This document shows, one piece after another, positions 20,834 through 29,958 of a stretch of DNA of 64,000 nucleotides (position 1 is its first letter; the number at the start of each line of letters is the position of its first letter). The translations under genes and the position numbers were made by a program. The notes beneath the pieces were generated by a model. That model saw nothing but the letters and a program-made list of their open reading frames with translations. It was not told the DNA's origin and ran no database searches. Origin of the DNA: Coprobacillus cateniformis (GTDB lineage Bacteria > Bacillota_I > Bacilli_A > Erysipelotrichales > Coprobacillaceae); assembly GCF_009767585.1 (NCBI RefSeq), contig NZ_WSNW01000001.1, forward strand, positions 1-64,000, in the 5' to 3' direction.

Positions 20834-21712
20834 ATGAAAAAAGAAAAAATAAGTAGTGGTAAACTTTATAAAATATTTGTGTATGTTGCCTTAATTACAC
20901 TTGCTATATCAATAATAGTTCCTGTTGTATGGGTATTTATGTCATCATTAAAAACAAATGCAGAATTTCAAGGAAGTCCATGGTCATTACCTGCTAGTTT
21001 TTATATTCAAAACTTCTTAGATGCCTTTGAGAAAGCCAATATGGCTGAATATTTCTTGAATTCAGTTATTGTTACAGCATTAGGTCTATTGTTACTTGTT
21101 GTTATTGCATTACCTGCATCTTATGTTTTGGCAAGATTTGATTTCAAAGGTAAAAAATTCATTAACACAGCCTTTATGGGAGGTTTATTTATCAATGTTA
21201 ATTATATTGTTGTTCCAATTTTCTTGATGTTAACATCTTGGGATGATGTTATTTATGATATGATTGGAGATTTCTTCTTTCTAGATAATATTGTTATTTT
21301 AGCTGTTGTTTATGCAGCAACTGCTATTCCATTTACAGTTTATCTTTTAAGCAGTTATTTTAGAACTCTTCCTAAAGCTTATGAAGAAGCAGCATTTATT
21401 GATGGCTGCGGATATTTTAAAACAATGATTAAAGTTATGGCTCCCATGGCAAAGCCAAGTATTATTACAGTTATCTTATTTAACTTCTTAGCTTTCTGGA
21501 ACGAATACATTATTGCATTGACATTGATGCCAGGGGCTTCTAAGACATTACCAGTCGGATTGGTTACTTTATCTAAAGGGCAAATGGCTGCTGCAAACTA
21601 TGGTCAGCTATATGCGGGATTGGTTATTGTTATGCTTCCAACATTGATTTTGTATATCATGGTCCAAAAGAAACTTACCCAAGGGATGACTCTTGGTGGA
21701 TTGAAAGATTAG
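20834..21712 (+). CDS. ABC sugar transporter permease 2 (MalG type)
   Basis: A 292-residue permease with about six helices and the EAA loop EEAAFIDGCGYFKTMIKVMA. AAGGAGGG precedes its start. It pairs with permease 1 to form the translocation channel. It is followed 12 bp later by the small membrane protein gene. Confidence 0.9.
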   Translation: MKKEKISSGKLYKIFVYVALITLAISIIVPVVWVFMSSLKTNAEFQGSPWSLPASFYIQNFLDAFEKANMAEYFLNSVIVTALGLLLLVVIALPASYVLARFDFKGKKFINTAFMGGLFINVNYIVVPIFLMLTSWDDVIYDMIGDFFFLDNIVILAVVYAATAIPFTVYLLSSYFRTLPKAYEEAAFIDGCGYFKTMIKVMAPMAKPSIITVILFNFLAFWNEYIIALTLMPGASKTLPVGLVTLSKGQMAAANYGQLYAGLVIVMLPTLILYIMVQKKLTQGMTLGGLKD

Positions 21713-21724
21713 AGGTGAATTGAT

Positions 21725-21892
21725 ATGAGTAATACAACTAAAAATATAATCGCTGCTATTTGCTTTGTCATTTCATTTGGGCTGGTTTGCATTGGACAGC
21801 AAAATGTTGGCTATGCTGGACTAGGGATGGAACTTATTGGTTTGACTGGTTTATTGGTCTTACTATATTTATACAACAAGAAATATAAATAG
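21725..21892 (+). CDS. 55-residue membrane protein in the transporter operon
   Basis: Encodes a 55-residue protein with two hydrophobic helices (about 8-23 and 36-50) joined by GQQNVGYAGLGME and ending in a basic YNKKYK tail. The start has GAGGTG upstream; the stop is 11 bp before the ATPase gene, whose GGAGG overlaps it. I recall similar short proteins (DUF6903-like) in Firmicutes sugar operons, but no function is known. Placement between permeases and ATPase suggests a transporter accessory subunit (inference). Confidence 0.75.
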   Translation: MSNTTKNIIAAICFVISFGLVCIGQQNVGYAGLGMELIGLTGLLVLLYLYNKKYK

Positions 21893-21903
21893 GAGGAAAT
21901 ATA

Positions 21904-23028
21904 ATGGCTACATTATCACTTAAAAATATAGATAAAATATATGACAATAATGTTCAAGCTGTCTTTGATTTCAACTTAGATATTGCTGATAAAGAATTTA
22001 TTGTTTTTGTAGGTCCTTCCGGATGCGGAAAATCTACAACACTGAGAATGATTGCTGGATTAGAAGATATTTCAGCAGGAGAACTTTACATTGATGATAC
22101 TTTAATGAACGATGTTGCTCCAAAAGATCGAGATATTGCAATGGTTTTCCAATCATATGCACTTTATCCTCATATGACTGTTTATGATAACATGGCTTTT
22201 GGATTAAAGATTGCCAAAGTCTCAAAAGATGTTATTGATCAAAAAGTTCGTGCTGCTGCAAAAGCTTTAGATATAGAACAATATTTAGACCGTAAACCGA
22301 AAGCTCTTTCTGGTGGTCAAAGACAACGTGTTGCATTAGGAAGAGCCATTGTTCGTGAACCTAAAGTCTTCTTAATGGATGAACCTTTAAGCAACCTGGA
22401 TGCAAAATTAAGAGTTCAGATGCGTGTTGAAATCCTAAAAATTTATCAACAACTTGGAACTACATTTATTTATGTCACTCATGACCAGACTGAAGCGATG
22501 ACAATGGGAACGAGAATTGTTGTTATGAAAGATGGTCGCGTTCAACAAGTTGCTGCCCCTACTTATCTCTATGAACATCCTATTAATAAATTTGTTGCTG
22601 GTTTTATTGGTAGTCCACAAATGAACTTCAGAGATGGATTCATTGAAGAAAAAGACAATCAATTATCAATTGTTCTTTCAGATATAACACTTACCATTCC
22701 TGAAGACAAGGCGAAAATTCTTAAAGCATGTGGTTATGTTGGCAAAACTGTAACAATGGGTATTCGTCCTGAGGATATTTCAACTCATCCGCAATATATC
22801 ATGCATCATCCGGAAGCTTCATTCCAAAATCAAGTAGATGTTGTTGAACTCATGGGCTCAGAAAGTTTCATTCATATGACAAAAGATAATGCCCCTTTTG
22901 TAGTCAAAGTTCCAGGCAGTACACCACTTAGAGCCAATGACGAAGGTTCATTTACTTATCTTATGAATAAAGTTCATTTCTTTGATAAAGAAACAGAATT
23001 AAATATATTAGAAAATCACGAGGGATAA
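21904..23028 (+). CDS. ABC transporter ATPase, MsmK/UgpC type
   Basis: A 374-residue ATPase: Walker A GPSGCGKSTT (about 38-47), Q-loop VFQSYALYPHMTV, signature LSGGQRQRVALGRA, Walker B VFLMDEPLSNLDAKLR, switch His in VTHDQTEA, and a C-terminal OB-type regulatory domain (about 240-370). It energises the importer. Many Firmicutes use one shared MsmK for several importers, so having it here could mean a dedicated or a global subunit. Confidence 0.93.
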   Translation: MATLSLKNIDKIYDNNVQAVFDFNLDIADKEFIVFVGPSGCGKSTTLRMIAGLEDISAGELYIDDTLMNDVAPKDRDIAMVFQSYALYPHMTVYDNMAFGLKIAKVSKDVIDQKVRAAAKALDIEQYLDRKPKALSGGQRQRVALGRAIVREPKVFLMDEPLSNLDAKLRVQMRVEILKIYQQLGTTFIYVTHDQTEAMTMGTRIVVMKDGRVQQVAAPTYLYEHPINKFVAGFIGSPQMNFRDGFIEEKDNQLSIVLSDITLTIPEDKAKILKACGYVGKTVTMGIRPEDISTHPQYIMHHPEASFQNQVDVVELMGSESFIHMTKDNAPFVVKVPGSTPLRANDEGSFTYLMNKVHFFDKETELNILENHEG

Positions 23029-23031
23029 AAC

Positions 23032-25185
23032 ATGAAAAATTATGGAAGACTCACACTCCCTACTGACTTAGATGTGATTGATCAGACAATTGCATTGAAG
23101 GAAAAACTAGGAGCAGATGCAATTAGAGATTGCGATGGCACTGAAATGCCAAAAGAACTTTTAGATTTGGATGCAAAAGTTTATGCAACATATTATACAA
23201 CAAGAAAAGATAATGATTGGGCTTTAGCAAATCCTGAAGAGATTCAACAGGAATATTTAATAACTGATCGCTATACTGCTAAAACATCTTCACTTACAAT
23301 CACTTTAATGAAAGGATTCCATACAGAGCAATTAAAACCAAACTTTATTGATGATCCTCATATTTGGTGGGAAGTTATTGATCGCACTACTGGTGAAATC
23401 GTCCCAACAACATGTTGGACGTATAGCGAAGATAATGGAAGTGTCACAATCCAAACAATACCTTATCATATATACACTGTCAGTTTCTTAGCCTTTTTGA
23501 TATGGGATCCTGTTCATATGTATAACTTTATTACCAATGACTGGAAAGATGCTCCTCATCAATTAACATTTGATGTTCGTCAACCTAAAACACAAGTTTT
23601 TGTCAAAGAGAAATTGAAGAAATTCTGTGAAGATAATCCGCATGTAGATGTTATTCGTTTCACGACATTCTTTCATCAATTCACTTTAACTTTTGACGAT
23701 CAAAAACGAGAAAAATTTGTGGAATGGTTTGGATATAGCGCTAGTGTTTCCCCATATATCCTTAAACAATTTGAAAAATGGGCAGGTTATAAATTTAGAC
23801 CAGAGTTCATCGTCGACCAAGGCTATCATAATTCGCTTTTTAGAGTACCTTCACGAGAATTTAAAGATTTTATCAATTTCCAACAACAGGAGGTTTGTAA
23901 GCTTGCTAAAGAATTGGTTGATATTGTGCATAGTTATGGCAAAGAAGCCATGATGTTTTTAGGGGATCACTGGATTGGAACAGAACCTTATGGACCATAT
24001 TTTGAAACAATTGGACTAGATGCAGTTGTTGGTTCAGTTGGAGATGGTGTAACAATGCGTATGATTTCTGATATTAAAGGTGTTAAATATACTGAGGGTC
24101 GACTCCTTCCCTACTTCTTCCCAGATGTTTTCTGTGAAGGTGGCGACCCAATTGGTGAAGCACATACCAATTGGTTAAAAGCAAGACGTGCAATATTAAG
24201 AAGTCCTTTAGATCGTATTGGATATGGTGGGTATTTAAAATTGGCCTTGGAATGGCCTGGATTTATTGATACAATTACTCATGTTGTTAATGAATTTAGG
24301 GATATTCATGATACAATCCAAGGAACAAGTGCATATGTTTCTCCATTTAAAGTAGCGATTTTAAATTGCTGGGGATCATCTCGCCGTTGGATGAATAATC
24401 AAGTTCATCATGCTATTTGGTATCGTGAAATTTATTCATATGTTGGTATTATTGAATGTTTAAGTGGGATGCCAATTGATATTGACTTTATTAATTTTGA
24501 TGATATTAAAGATGGCGTCTTAGACCAATATAAAGTCGTCATCAATGCTGGGAGCGCTTATACATCATGGTCAGGTGCCAAAAATTGGATTGATGAAGTC
24601 GTTGTTACAAAGGTAAGACAATGGGTTGATCAAGGTGGTGGATTTATTGGTGTTGGTGAACCAACAGCATATCAGTACCAAGGACAATTCTTTCAACTGA
24701 GTGATGTCTTAGGTGTTGATAAAGAAATTGGCTTTACATTAAGTCATGATAAATACAATGAAGTGAATTCGCATCACTTCTTATTAGAAGACATTGATGG
24801 TCATATTGATTTTGGCGAGGGAATGAATGGCATCTATGCTCATGGTGAGAATTATCAAATATTAAATCAGCACCATGGATATGCACAATTGGTAACAAAT
24901 ACTTATGGAAAAGGCCGCAGCATCTATTTTGCTGGATTACCATACTCACCACAAAACTGTCGCTTACTTTTACGAGCAATCTATTGGGCAGCAGGTAAAG
25001 AAGATGAAATGAAAAAATATTATGTCAGCAATGTCAATACAGAAGTTGCTTCATTTGAAAGTGTGGGTAAGATTGCTGTCATTAACAACACAACAGAAGC
25101 ATTATTCACCGATCTTTATGTTTCTGGAAACAAAGTTGAAACTCTCAACTTATTGCCAATGGAACTTCGTTGGATAACTATATAA
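23032..25185 (+). CDS. lnpA: GH112 beta-1,3-galactosyl-N-acetylhexosamine phosphorylase
   Basis: A 717-residue GH112 enzyme. It phosphorolyses galacto-N-biose and/or lacto-N-biose to alpha-galactose-1-phosphate and GalNAc/GlcNAc. Residues equivalent to the Bifidobacterium longum enzyme are visible: Arg32 (AIRDCDG), Arg209 (VIRFTTFF) and the general acid Asp312 (MFLGDHWIGTEPYG). N-terminal TIM-barrel, then beta domains with GGFIGVGEPTAYQYQG; full length. The adjacent HexNAc kinase argues against the related galactosyl-rhamnose phosphorylase. Preference between GNB and LNB cannot be set. It starts 3 bp after the ATPase gene. Confidence 0.9.
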   Translation: MKNYGRLTLPTDLDVIDQTIALKEKLGADAIRDCDGTEMPKELLDLDAKVYATYYTTRKDNDWALANPEEIQQEYLITDRYTAKTSSLTITLMKGFHTEQLKPNFIDDPHIWWEVIDRTTGEIVPTTCWTYSEDNGSVTIQTIPYHIYTVSFLAFLIWDPVHMYNFITNDWKDAPHQLTFDVRQPKTQVFVKEKLKKFCEDNPHVDVIRFTTFFHQFTLTFDDQKREKFVEWFGYSASVSPYILKQFEKWAGYKFRPEFIVDQGYHNSLFRVPSREFKDFINFQQQEVCKLAKELVDIVHSYGKEAMMFLGDHWIGTEPYGPYFETIGLDAVVGSVGDGVTMRMISDIKGVKYTEGRLLPYFFPDVFCEGGDPIGEAHTNWLKARRAILRSPLDRIGYGGYLKLALEWPGFIDTITHVVNEFRDIHDTIQGTSAYVSPFKVAILNCWGSSRRWMNNQVHHAIWYREIYSYVGIIECLSGMPIDIDFINFDDIKDGVLDQYKVVINAGSAYTSWSGAKNWIDEVVVTKVRQWVDQGGGFIGVGEPTAYQYQGQFFQLSDVLGVDKEIGFTLSHDKYNEVNSHHFLLEDIDGHIDFGEGMNGIYAHGENYQILNQHHGYAQLVTNTYGKGRSIYFAGLPYSPQNCRLLLRAIYWAAGKEDEMKKYYVSNVNTEVASFESVGKIAVINNTTEALFTDLYVSGNKVETLNLLPMELRWITI

Positions 25186-25202
25186 AGAAAGGAGCGATGA
25201 TT

Positions 25203-26123
25203 ATGAAAAAACCTGTACTTGTTATTATGGCGGCTGGAATGGGGAGTCGTTATGGTGGTTTAAAACAAATAGATCCCATTGATAGTGATGGTCACATTAT
25301 TATTGACTTTTCTATTTTTGATGCCAAACGTGCTGGTTTTGAAGAAGTGATTTTTATCATAAAAAGAGAAACTGAAAAAGATTTTAAAGATGCCATCGGA
25401 AATCGTATGTCAAAAATAATGAAAGTTCATTATGCATATCAAGAAATCAATGATATTCCATTGGGAAACATCATTCCACAAGGACGCCAAAAACCTTGGG
25501 GAACAGCTCATGCAATATATTGCTGTCGTGATATTATTGAAGGTCCTTTTGCAGTCATTAATGCTGATGATTATTATGGTGTTGAAGCTTTTCAATTAAT
25601 TTATGATTATTTATTGCAGCATGATGATGATACGCAGTATCGTTATGCCATGGTAGGATACCAAATCGAAAAAACACTGACAGAACATGGAACAGTTGCC
25701 AGAGGTGTCTGTGAAGTTAATGAGCAACACAAATTAATCAATATTGTTGAACGTACTAAAATCAAAAAAACAGTTCATGGTGCTGCTTATAGTGAAGACG
25801 ATTATATATGGTATGATTTACCAAGTCAAACAACTGTCTCTATGAATCTTTGGGGCTTTACAAAGAGTATTATTAAAGAAATCAATAATGGATTACAATC
25901 TTTTTTAGATGATGGTTTAATTTCCAATCCACTAAAATGTGAGTATTTCATTCCAAGTGTTGTGAGTCATTTGCTTGATCAAAAAAAGGCAACAGTAGAA
26001 GTCTTAACAACAAAAGATCAATGGTACGGAGTCACTTATAAAGAAGATAAACCAGTAATAATGAAAGCTATTAAAGACATGAAGACAAGTGGTATTTATC
26101 CACAAAAGTTATGGGGTGAATAA
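25203..26123 (+). CDS. Sugar-phosphate nucleotidyltransferase
   Basis: A 306-residue Rossmann-fold nucleotidyltransferase: AAGMGSRYGGLKQIDPI (G-x-G-x-R and catalytic Lys) and VINADDYYG (Mg-binding Asp). A long insert and C-terminal half are specific to this subfamily. In the Bifidobacterium lnp operon Gal-1-P is handled by a GalT-type uridylyltransferase; here a pyrophosphorylase-type enzyme occupies that place, so it may make UDP-Gal from Gal-1-P or UDP-HexNAc from HexNAc-1-P (inference). The ribosome site GGAG (25191-25194) favours ATG 25203 over earlier in-frame starts. Confidence 0.8.
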   Translation: MKKPVLVIMAAGMGSRYGGLKQIDPIDSDGHIIIDFSIFDAKRAGFEEVIFIIKRETEKDFKDAIGNRMSKIMKVHYAYQEINDIPLGNIIPQGRQKPWGTAHAIYCCRDIIEGPFAVINADDYYGVEAFQLIYDYLLQHDDDTQYRYAMVGYQIEKTLTEHGTVARGVCEVNEQHKLINIVERTKIKKTVHGAAYSEDDYIWYDLPSQTTVSMNLWGFTKSIIKEINNGLQSFLDDGLISNPLKCEYFIPSVVSHLLDQKKATVEVLTTKDQWYGVTYKEDKPVIMKAIKDMKTSGIYPQKLWGE

Positions 26124-26124
26124 A

Positions 26125-27237
26125 ATGACAAAAGAAAATTATTTATTAAAGGAAGTCATTTCTCATTTTGATTTCGTTGGCACTTTAATATCTTGTGAAC
26201 CTTATGGAAGCGGTCATATAAATGATACTTTTCTTCTTGAATACAAAATAAGACATATGGGAGTTGTGCCTATTATCTTACAGAGAATGAATACAAATAT
26301 TTTCAAACAGCCAATAGAGCTCATGGAAAATATCCTTAATGTGACAGCCTTTTTAAGAGAAAAGATTATCGAAAATAATGGTGATCCAGAAAGGGAAACA
26401 CTGACTGTTATCCTTAATAAACAGGGGCTTCCCTTTTATAAAGATAGTCACAATCAATACTGGCGTGCATATCATTTTATTACATGTGCCACTGGTTATG
26501 ATGAAGTCAAATGTGATGAGGATTTTTATCAAAGTGCGTTAGCTTTTGGTAAATTCCAAAGTCTGCTTGCTGACTATCCAGCACAAACACTCCATGAAAC
26601 AATTCCTGATTTTCATAATACGAAAGTCAGATTTGAAGTCTTTAAAGCAGCAGTTGAAAAGGATATCTGTGGACGTGCAAAAGATGTCTTAACAGAAATT
26701 CAATTCATTTTAGAGCGTGAAGATGTTGCTAATGTTCTAACTGATATGCAAAATGCTGGTAAACTTCCACTTCGTGTAACCCATAATGATACAAAATTAA
26801 ATAATGTATTAATTGATGATAAAACACATCAGGGTATATGCGTTATTGACTTAGATACAGTTATGCCTGGTTTGGCTATTAATGATTTTGGTGATTCGAT
26901 TCGTTTTGGTGCAAGTACTGGTGCTGAAGATGAAAAAGATTTATCTCTTATTCAGTGTGATATGCATCTCTTTGAAGTCTATACAAAAGGTTTCATTGAA
27001 GGGTGTGATGGCAAACTGACTGATGAAGAAATCAAAGCATTACCTCTAGGTGCCAAAGTCATGACCTTTGAATGTGGGATGCGTTTTTTAACTGACTACT
27101 TACAAGGTGACACATATTTTAAAATAAAATACCCTGAGCATAATTTAGATCGTTGCAGAACACAATTAAAATTAGTTGCTGATATGGAAAAGAAATGGGA
27201 TACAATGAATGAAATTGTATCTAAATACAATAAATAA
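26125..27237 (+). CDS. nahK: N-acetylhexosamine 1-kinase
   Basis: A 370-residue aminoglycoside-phosphotransferase-fold kinase, close in length to Bifidobacterium NahK (359). Brenner motif RVTHNDTKLNNVLID (catalytic Asp222) and metal motif VIDLDTVMPG (Asp242/244). It phosphorylates C1 of the GlcNAc/GalNAc freed by the phosphorylase. ATG 26125 is chosen because GGGGTG (26113-26118) precedes it; the upstream extension lies in the previous gene. Last gene of the cluster, followed by a strong terminator. Confidence 0.88.
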   Translation: MTKENYLLKEVISHFDFVGTLISCEPYGSGHINDTFLLEYKIRHMGVVPIILQRMNTNIFKQPIELMENILNVTAFLREKIIENNGDPERETLTVILNKQGLPFYKDSHNQYWRAYHFITCATGYDEVKCDEDFYQSALAFGKFQSLLADYPAQTLHETIPDFHNTKVRFEVFKAAVEKDICGRAKDVLTEIQFILEREDVANVLTDMQNAGKLPLRVTHNDTKLNNVLIDDKTHQGICVIDLDTVMPGLAINDFGDSIRFGASTGAEDEKDLSLIQCDMHLFEVYTKGFIEGCDGKLTDEEIKALPLGAKVMTFECGMRFLTDYLQGDTYFKIKYPEHNLDRCRTQLKLVADMEKKWDTMNEIVSKYNK

Positions 27238-27252
27238 TACTCCTCTTGTACA

Positions 27253-27294
27253 AAAAAAGTATATTCTTCATTTAAAATGAGAATATACTTTTTT
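27253..27294. terminator. Bidirectional terminator of nahK and dtd
   Basis: Stem AAAAAAGTATATTC (27253-27266) with 27281-27294, continued by TCATTT/AAATGA after a one-base bulge. T runs on both strands. The dtd stop (27293-27295) lies at its edge. Confidence 0.88.
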
Positions 27295-27748
27295 AACCTT
27301 TACAAATATCTTTGCTATCAAGAAGGATTGTCACAGGACCGTCATTAATAAGCGAAACCTTCATATCAGCACCAAATACACCTGTTTCTACGTGTATACC
27401 TGAATCTTGTATTTTTTGATTATAATAGTCATAAAGTGGGATTGCTGTATCAGGTTTAGCAGCATCAGTGAATCCAGGACGTCTTCCCTTACGGCAATCT
27501 GCATATAAAGTAAATTGCGAAATAGATAAAATTGCTCCCTGGACATCCGTTAAAGACAAATTCATCTTTCCCTGATCATCTTCAAAAATACGTAATCCTA
27601 TCATTTTATCTATCATTTTATCTACAATAGCTTTTGTATCACTTTCACAGAAGCCTACCAGAGTCATATACCCTTTTTGAATACTTCCTTTTATTTGTCC
27701 ATCAATACTTACAGAACTCTCTTTTACTCTTTGTATAACAATTTTCAT
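27293..27748 (-). CDS. dtd: D-aminoacyl-tRNA deacylase
   Basis: A 151-residue DTD that removes D-amino acids (and glycine from tRNA-Ala) to protect translation. Family motifs: SISQFTLYADCRKG and the C-terminal NDGPVTILLDS carrying the Gly-cisPro-type active-site segment. Normal length. It is transcribed away from rarA; their starts are about 75 bp apart. Confidence 0.95.
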   Translation of the reverse strand: MKIVIQRVKESSVSIDGQIKGSIQKGYMTLVGFCESDTKAIVDKMIDKMIGLRIFEDDQGKMNLSLTDVQGAILSISQFTLYADCRKGRRPGFTDAAKPDTAIPLYDYYNQKIQDSGIHVETGVFGADMKVSLINDGPVTILLDSKDICKG

Positions 27749-27822
27749 AAGTCTCTCCTATCATTCATTACTTAAAAATGTTATACTTATTATATCAAAA
27801 AACAAGGAAAAGGAAAGATTTT

Positions 27823-29088
27823 ATGGCAACGACTTTAGCACATCGCATGCGACCTACATCTTTAAAAGATGTTCTTGGGCAAAAACACATTATAGGAGAA
27901 AACGCATTGTTTACCCAGTTCGTTAAAAAACATCATCCTATGTCAACAATTCTATATGGTCCTCCAGGATGTGGAAAAACAACATTGGCAAGTGCACTTG
28001 CCAATGATTTAAATATACCTTATCGTATCTTCAATGCTTCAACAGGAAACAAAAAAGAAATGGATATCATTATTGAAGAAGCCAAAATGAGTGGTGAATT
28101 ATTTGTTATTATTGATGAAGTTCATCGTTTGAATAAAGATAAGCAAGATCATTTATTACCACATATTGAAAACGGATTGCTGGTGATTGCTGGCTGTACA
28201 ACAGCTAATCCATATCATTCTATTAATCCTGCGATTCGTTCTCGTTGTCAGATTGTTGAAGTAAAGCCTTTAGATGAAGAAGACATTATAATCGGTCTTC
28301 ATCATGCTCTGAATTGTGAAAACGGACTTAATTATCAATTTAAAGTAGAAAATGGTGTCTTAGAATATATTGCAAAACTGAGTAGTGGAGATATTCGTTA
28401 TGCATATAATTGTTTAGAAGTCGCAAGTATCCTTTGCGATGCAGATACGATTACATTACAAATGGTCAAGCAATCTTTAACAAAAGCAAATGCTCAATTT
28501 GATAAAGATGAAGACCAATATTATGATACACTAAGTGGTTTACAAAAGTCTATTCGTGGAAGTGATCCAAATGGAGCTATGTATTATTTAGGAAAATTAA
28601 TTGAGGCAAACGATATAGAATCATTAGAACGACGTGTGATAACAACTGCTTATGAAGATATAGGACTGGCTAATCCTAACGCTTGTATGCGAACTGTCAT
28701 AGCCTTTCAAGCCGCAAAAGTCATTGGCTTCCCAGAAGCACGTATTCCAATAGCAAGTGCTATCTTAGATTTATGCTTATCACCTAAATCAAAGTCATCA
28801 GAACTCGCTATAGATGCAGCACTTTCATCACTTGCAACTCATCCATACAAAGCCCCAAAATATTTACGTTTATCACCTGTAGGTCTTGAAGATGATGAAA
28901 AGTATGATTATAATCGCCCTGAACTTTGGGAATATATTCAATATCTTCCTGAACCACTTAAAGGAGAACAATTCTATATTCCATGGATGACAAGCAATTA
29001 TGAAAAAGCCTTAGCTGAAAATTATCGTCGTATTTTAAAACATGGCAGAACGAGTCATCTAAAAGAACTCAATAATAAGAAAAAATAG
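27823..29088 (+). CDS. rarA: Replication-associated recombination protein A (AAA+ ATPase)
   Basis: A 421-residue RarA/MgsA/WRNIP1-family clamp-loader-like ATPase acting at stalled forks. Walker A YGPPGCGKTTLA, Walker B FVIIDEVHR, sensor/arginine segments in NPAIRSRCQIVE, and the C-terminal tetramerisation region (EDIGLANP, PKYLRLSPVGLEDDEKYDYNRP). An upstream in-frame ATG (27778) adds 15 residues unlike the family; AAGGAAAG precedes ATG 27823. The stop codon lies in the following terminator stem. Confidence 0.94.
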   Translation: MATTLAHRMRPTSLKDVLGQKHIIGENALFTQFVKKHHPMSTILYGPPGCGKTTLASALANDLNIPYRIFNASTGNKKEMDIIIEEAKMSGELFVIIDEVHRLNKDKQDHLLPHIENGLLVIAGCTTANPYHSINPAIRSRCQIVEVKPLDEEDIIIGLHHALNCENGLNYQFKVENGVLEYIAKLSSGDIRYAYNCLEVASILCDADTITLQMVKQSLTKANAQFDKDEDQYYDTLSGLQKSIRGSDPNGAMYYLGKLIEANDIESLERRVITTAYEDIGLANPNACMRTVIAFQAAKVIGFPEARIPIASAILDLCLSPKSKSSELAIDAALSSLATHPYKAPKYLRLSPVGLEDDEKYDYNRPELWEYIQYLPEPLKGEQFYIPWMTSNYEKALAENYRRILKHGRTSHLKELNNKKK

Positions 29089-29122
29089 TCCCAAAGTGAA
29101 CTTCACCTTAAAGACTATTTTT
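29081..29122. terminator. Bidirectional terminator of rarA and the HTH-repeat gene
   Basis: AAAAATAGTC (29081-29090) pairs with GACTATTTTT (29113-29122); a small inner GTGA/TCAC stem fills the loop. The rarA TAG is in the 5' arm. Confidence 0.8.
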
Positions 29123-29126
29123 TTAT

Positions 29127-29852
29127 TTATGCAAACAGTTGTAGGATCCAATGAGGAATAGATTCAGGAATAGATTTTAAAAATCTAAAAATCTCAGCGT
29201 TAGTGAAATTTGAACCCTGTAAACAATAATCACCAGATGCACTTGCACCTATTGCAATATGCCCAATAGCTCCTCCTCCAATCGCTATGTGAGAAGCAAT
29301 AGCAAATCCTCCACACGCATAAATACCTATTGCCAATCCACCAAGGGCAATGTAACCAACACCCACACCACCCAATGCTAAAATTCCTACAGCCAATCCT
29401 GCAAATGTTAATAAGCCCAGTGCTAAACCACCAAGGCTAATGATCCCAACCGCAAGACCCCCAACACTTATAACACCAATAGCTATATTTCCTAAAGCAA
29501 TAATCCCTTTGGCCACTTTTCTTCCACGACCAAAATGAATATGCACGAGTGGTATACCACAAATATTTATACGGCTTTTATACTCGTATGACATTGATTT
29601 TCTAAGAACACGATGTAACTGTTCATCCGAAATAACTGCTCCTTGAATAACTGCTTTTTCACCTTTAACAAGTTCATCTAATGAGATTTCAAAAATATTT
29701 GCTATTTCAACCAATCCCTCTAATTCAGGAATAGAAGCGCCAGACTCCCATTTGCTTACTGATTGTCTTGAAACACCCAATAAATATGCAAATTCTTCTT
29801 GTGAATATCCTTTCTGTTTTCGTAGACTTGATAAATTTTCATATAGTTTCAT
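29127..29852 (-). CDS. HTH (XRE) regulator with hydrophobic decapeptide repeats
   Basis: A 241-residue protein. N-terminal XRE-type HTH (about 5-60; YSQEEFAYLLGVSRQSVSKW), a linker to about 105, then about eight tandem 10-residue units (111-190) with pattern G-[LVIF]-[AG]-[VLI]-G-[IVLY]-[IL]-[AST]-[VLFC]-[GA], ending in IGGGAIGHIAIGASASGD. The array could be a membrane-embedded Gly-zipper bundle or a beta-solenoid. Likely a DNA-binding protein tied to the membrane or an envelope signal (inference). GGAGG precedes ATG 29852; a 20-codon upstream extension is discarded. Confidence 0.75.
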   Translation of the reverse strand: MKLYENLSSLRKQKGYSQEEFAYLLGVSRQSVSKWESGASIPELEGLVEIANIFEISLDELVKGEKAVIQGAVISDEQLHRVLRKSMSYEYKSRINICGIPLVHIHFGRGRKVAKGIIALGNIAIGVISVGGLAVGIISLGGLALGLLTFAGLAVGILALGGVGVGYIALGGLAIGIYACGGFAIASHIAIGGGAIGHIAIGASASGDYCLQGSNFTNAEIFRFLKSIPESIPHWILQLFA

Positions 29853-29958
29853 ATAATTTCCTCCGACAAACCCATTATATAATAATTCTCCCCAAACACA
29901 ATCAACTAGCACTTAGAAATATGTCAACCAACAGTTGCAAAGCAAAAGAAAAAGATAT

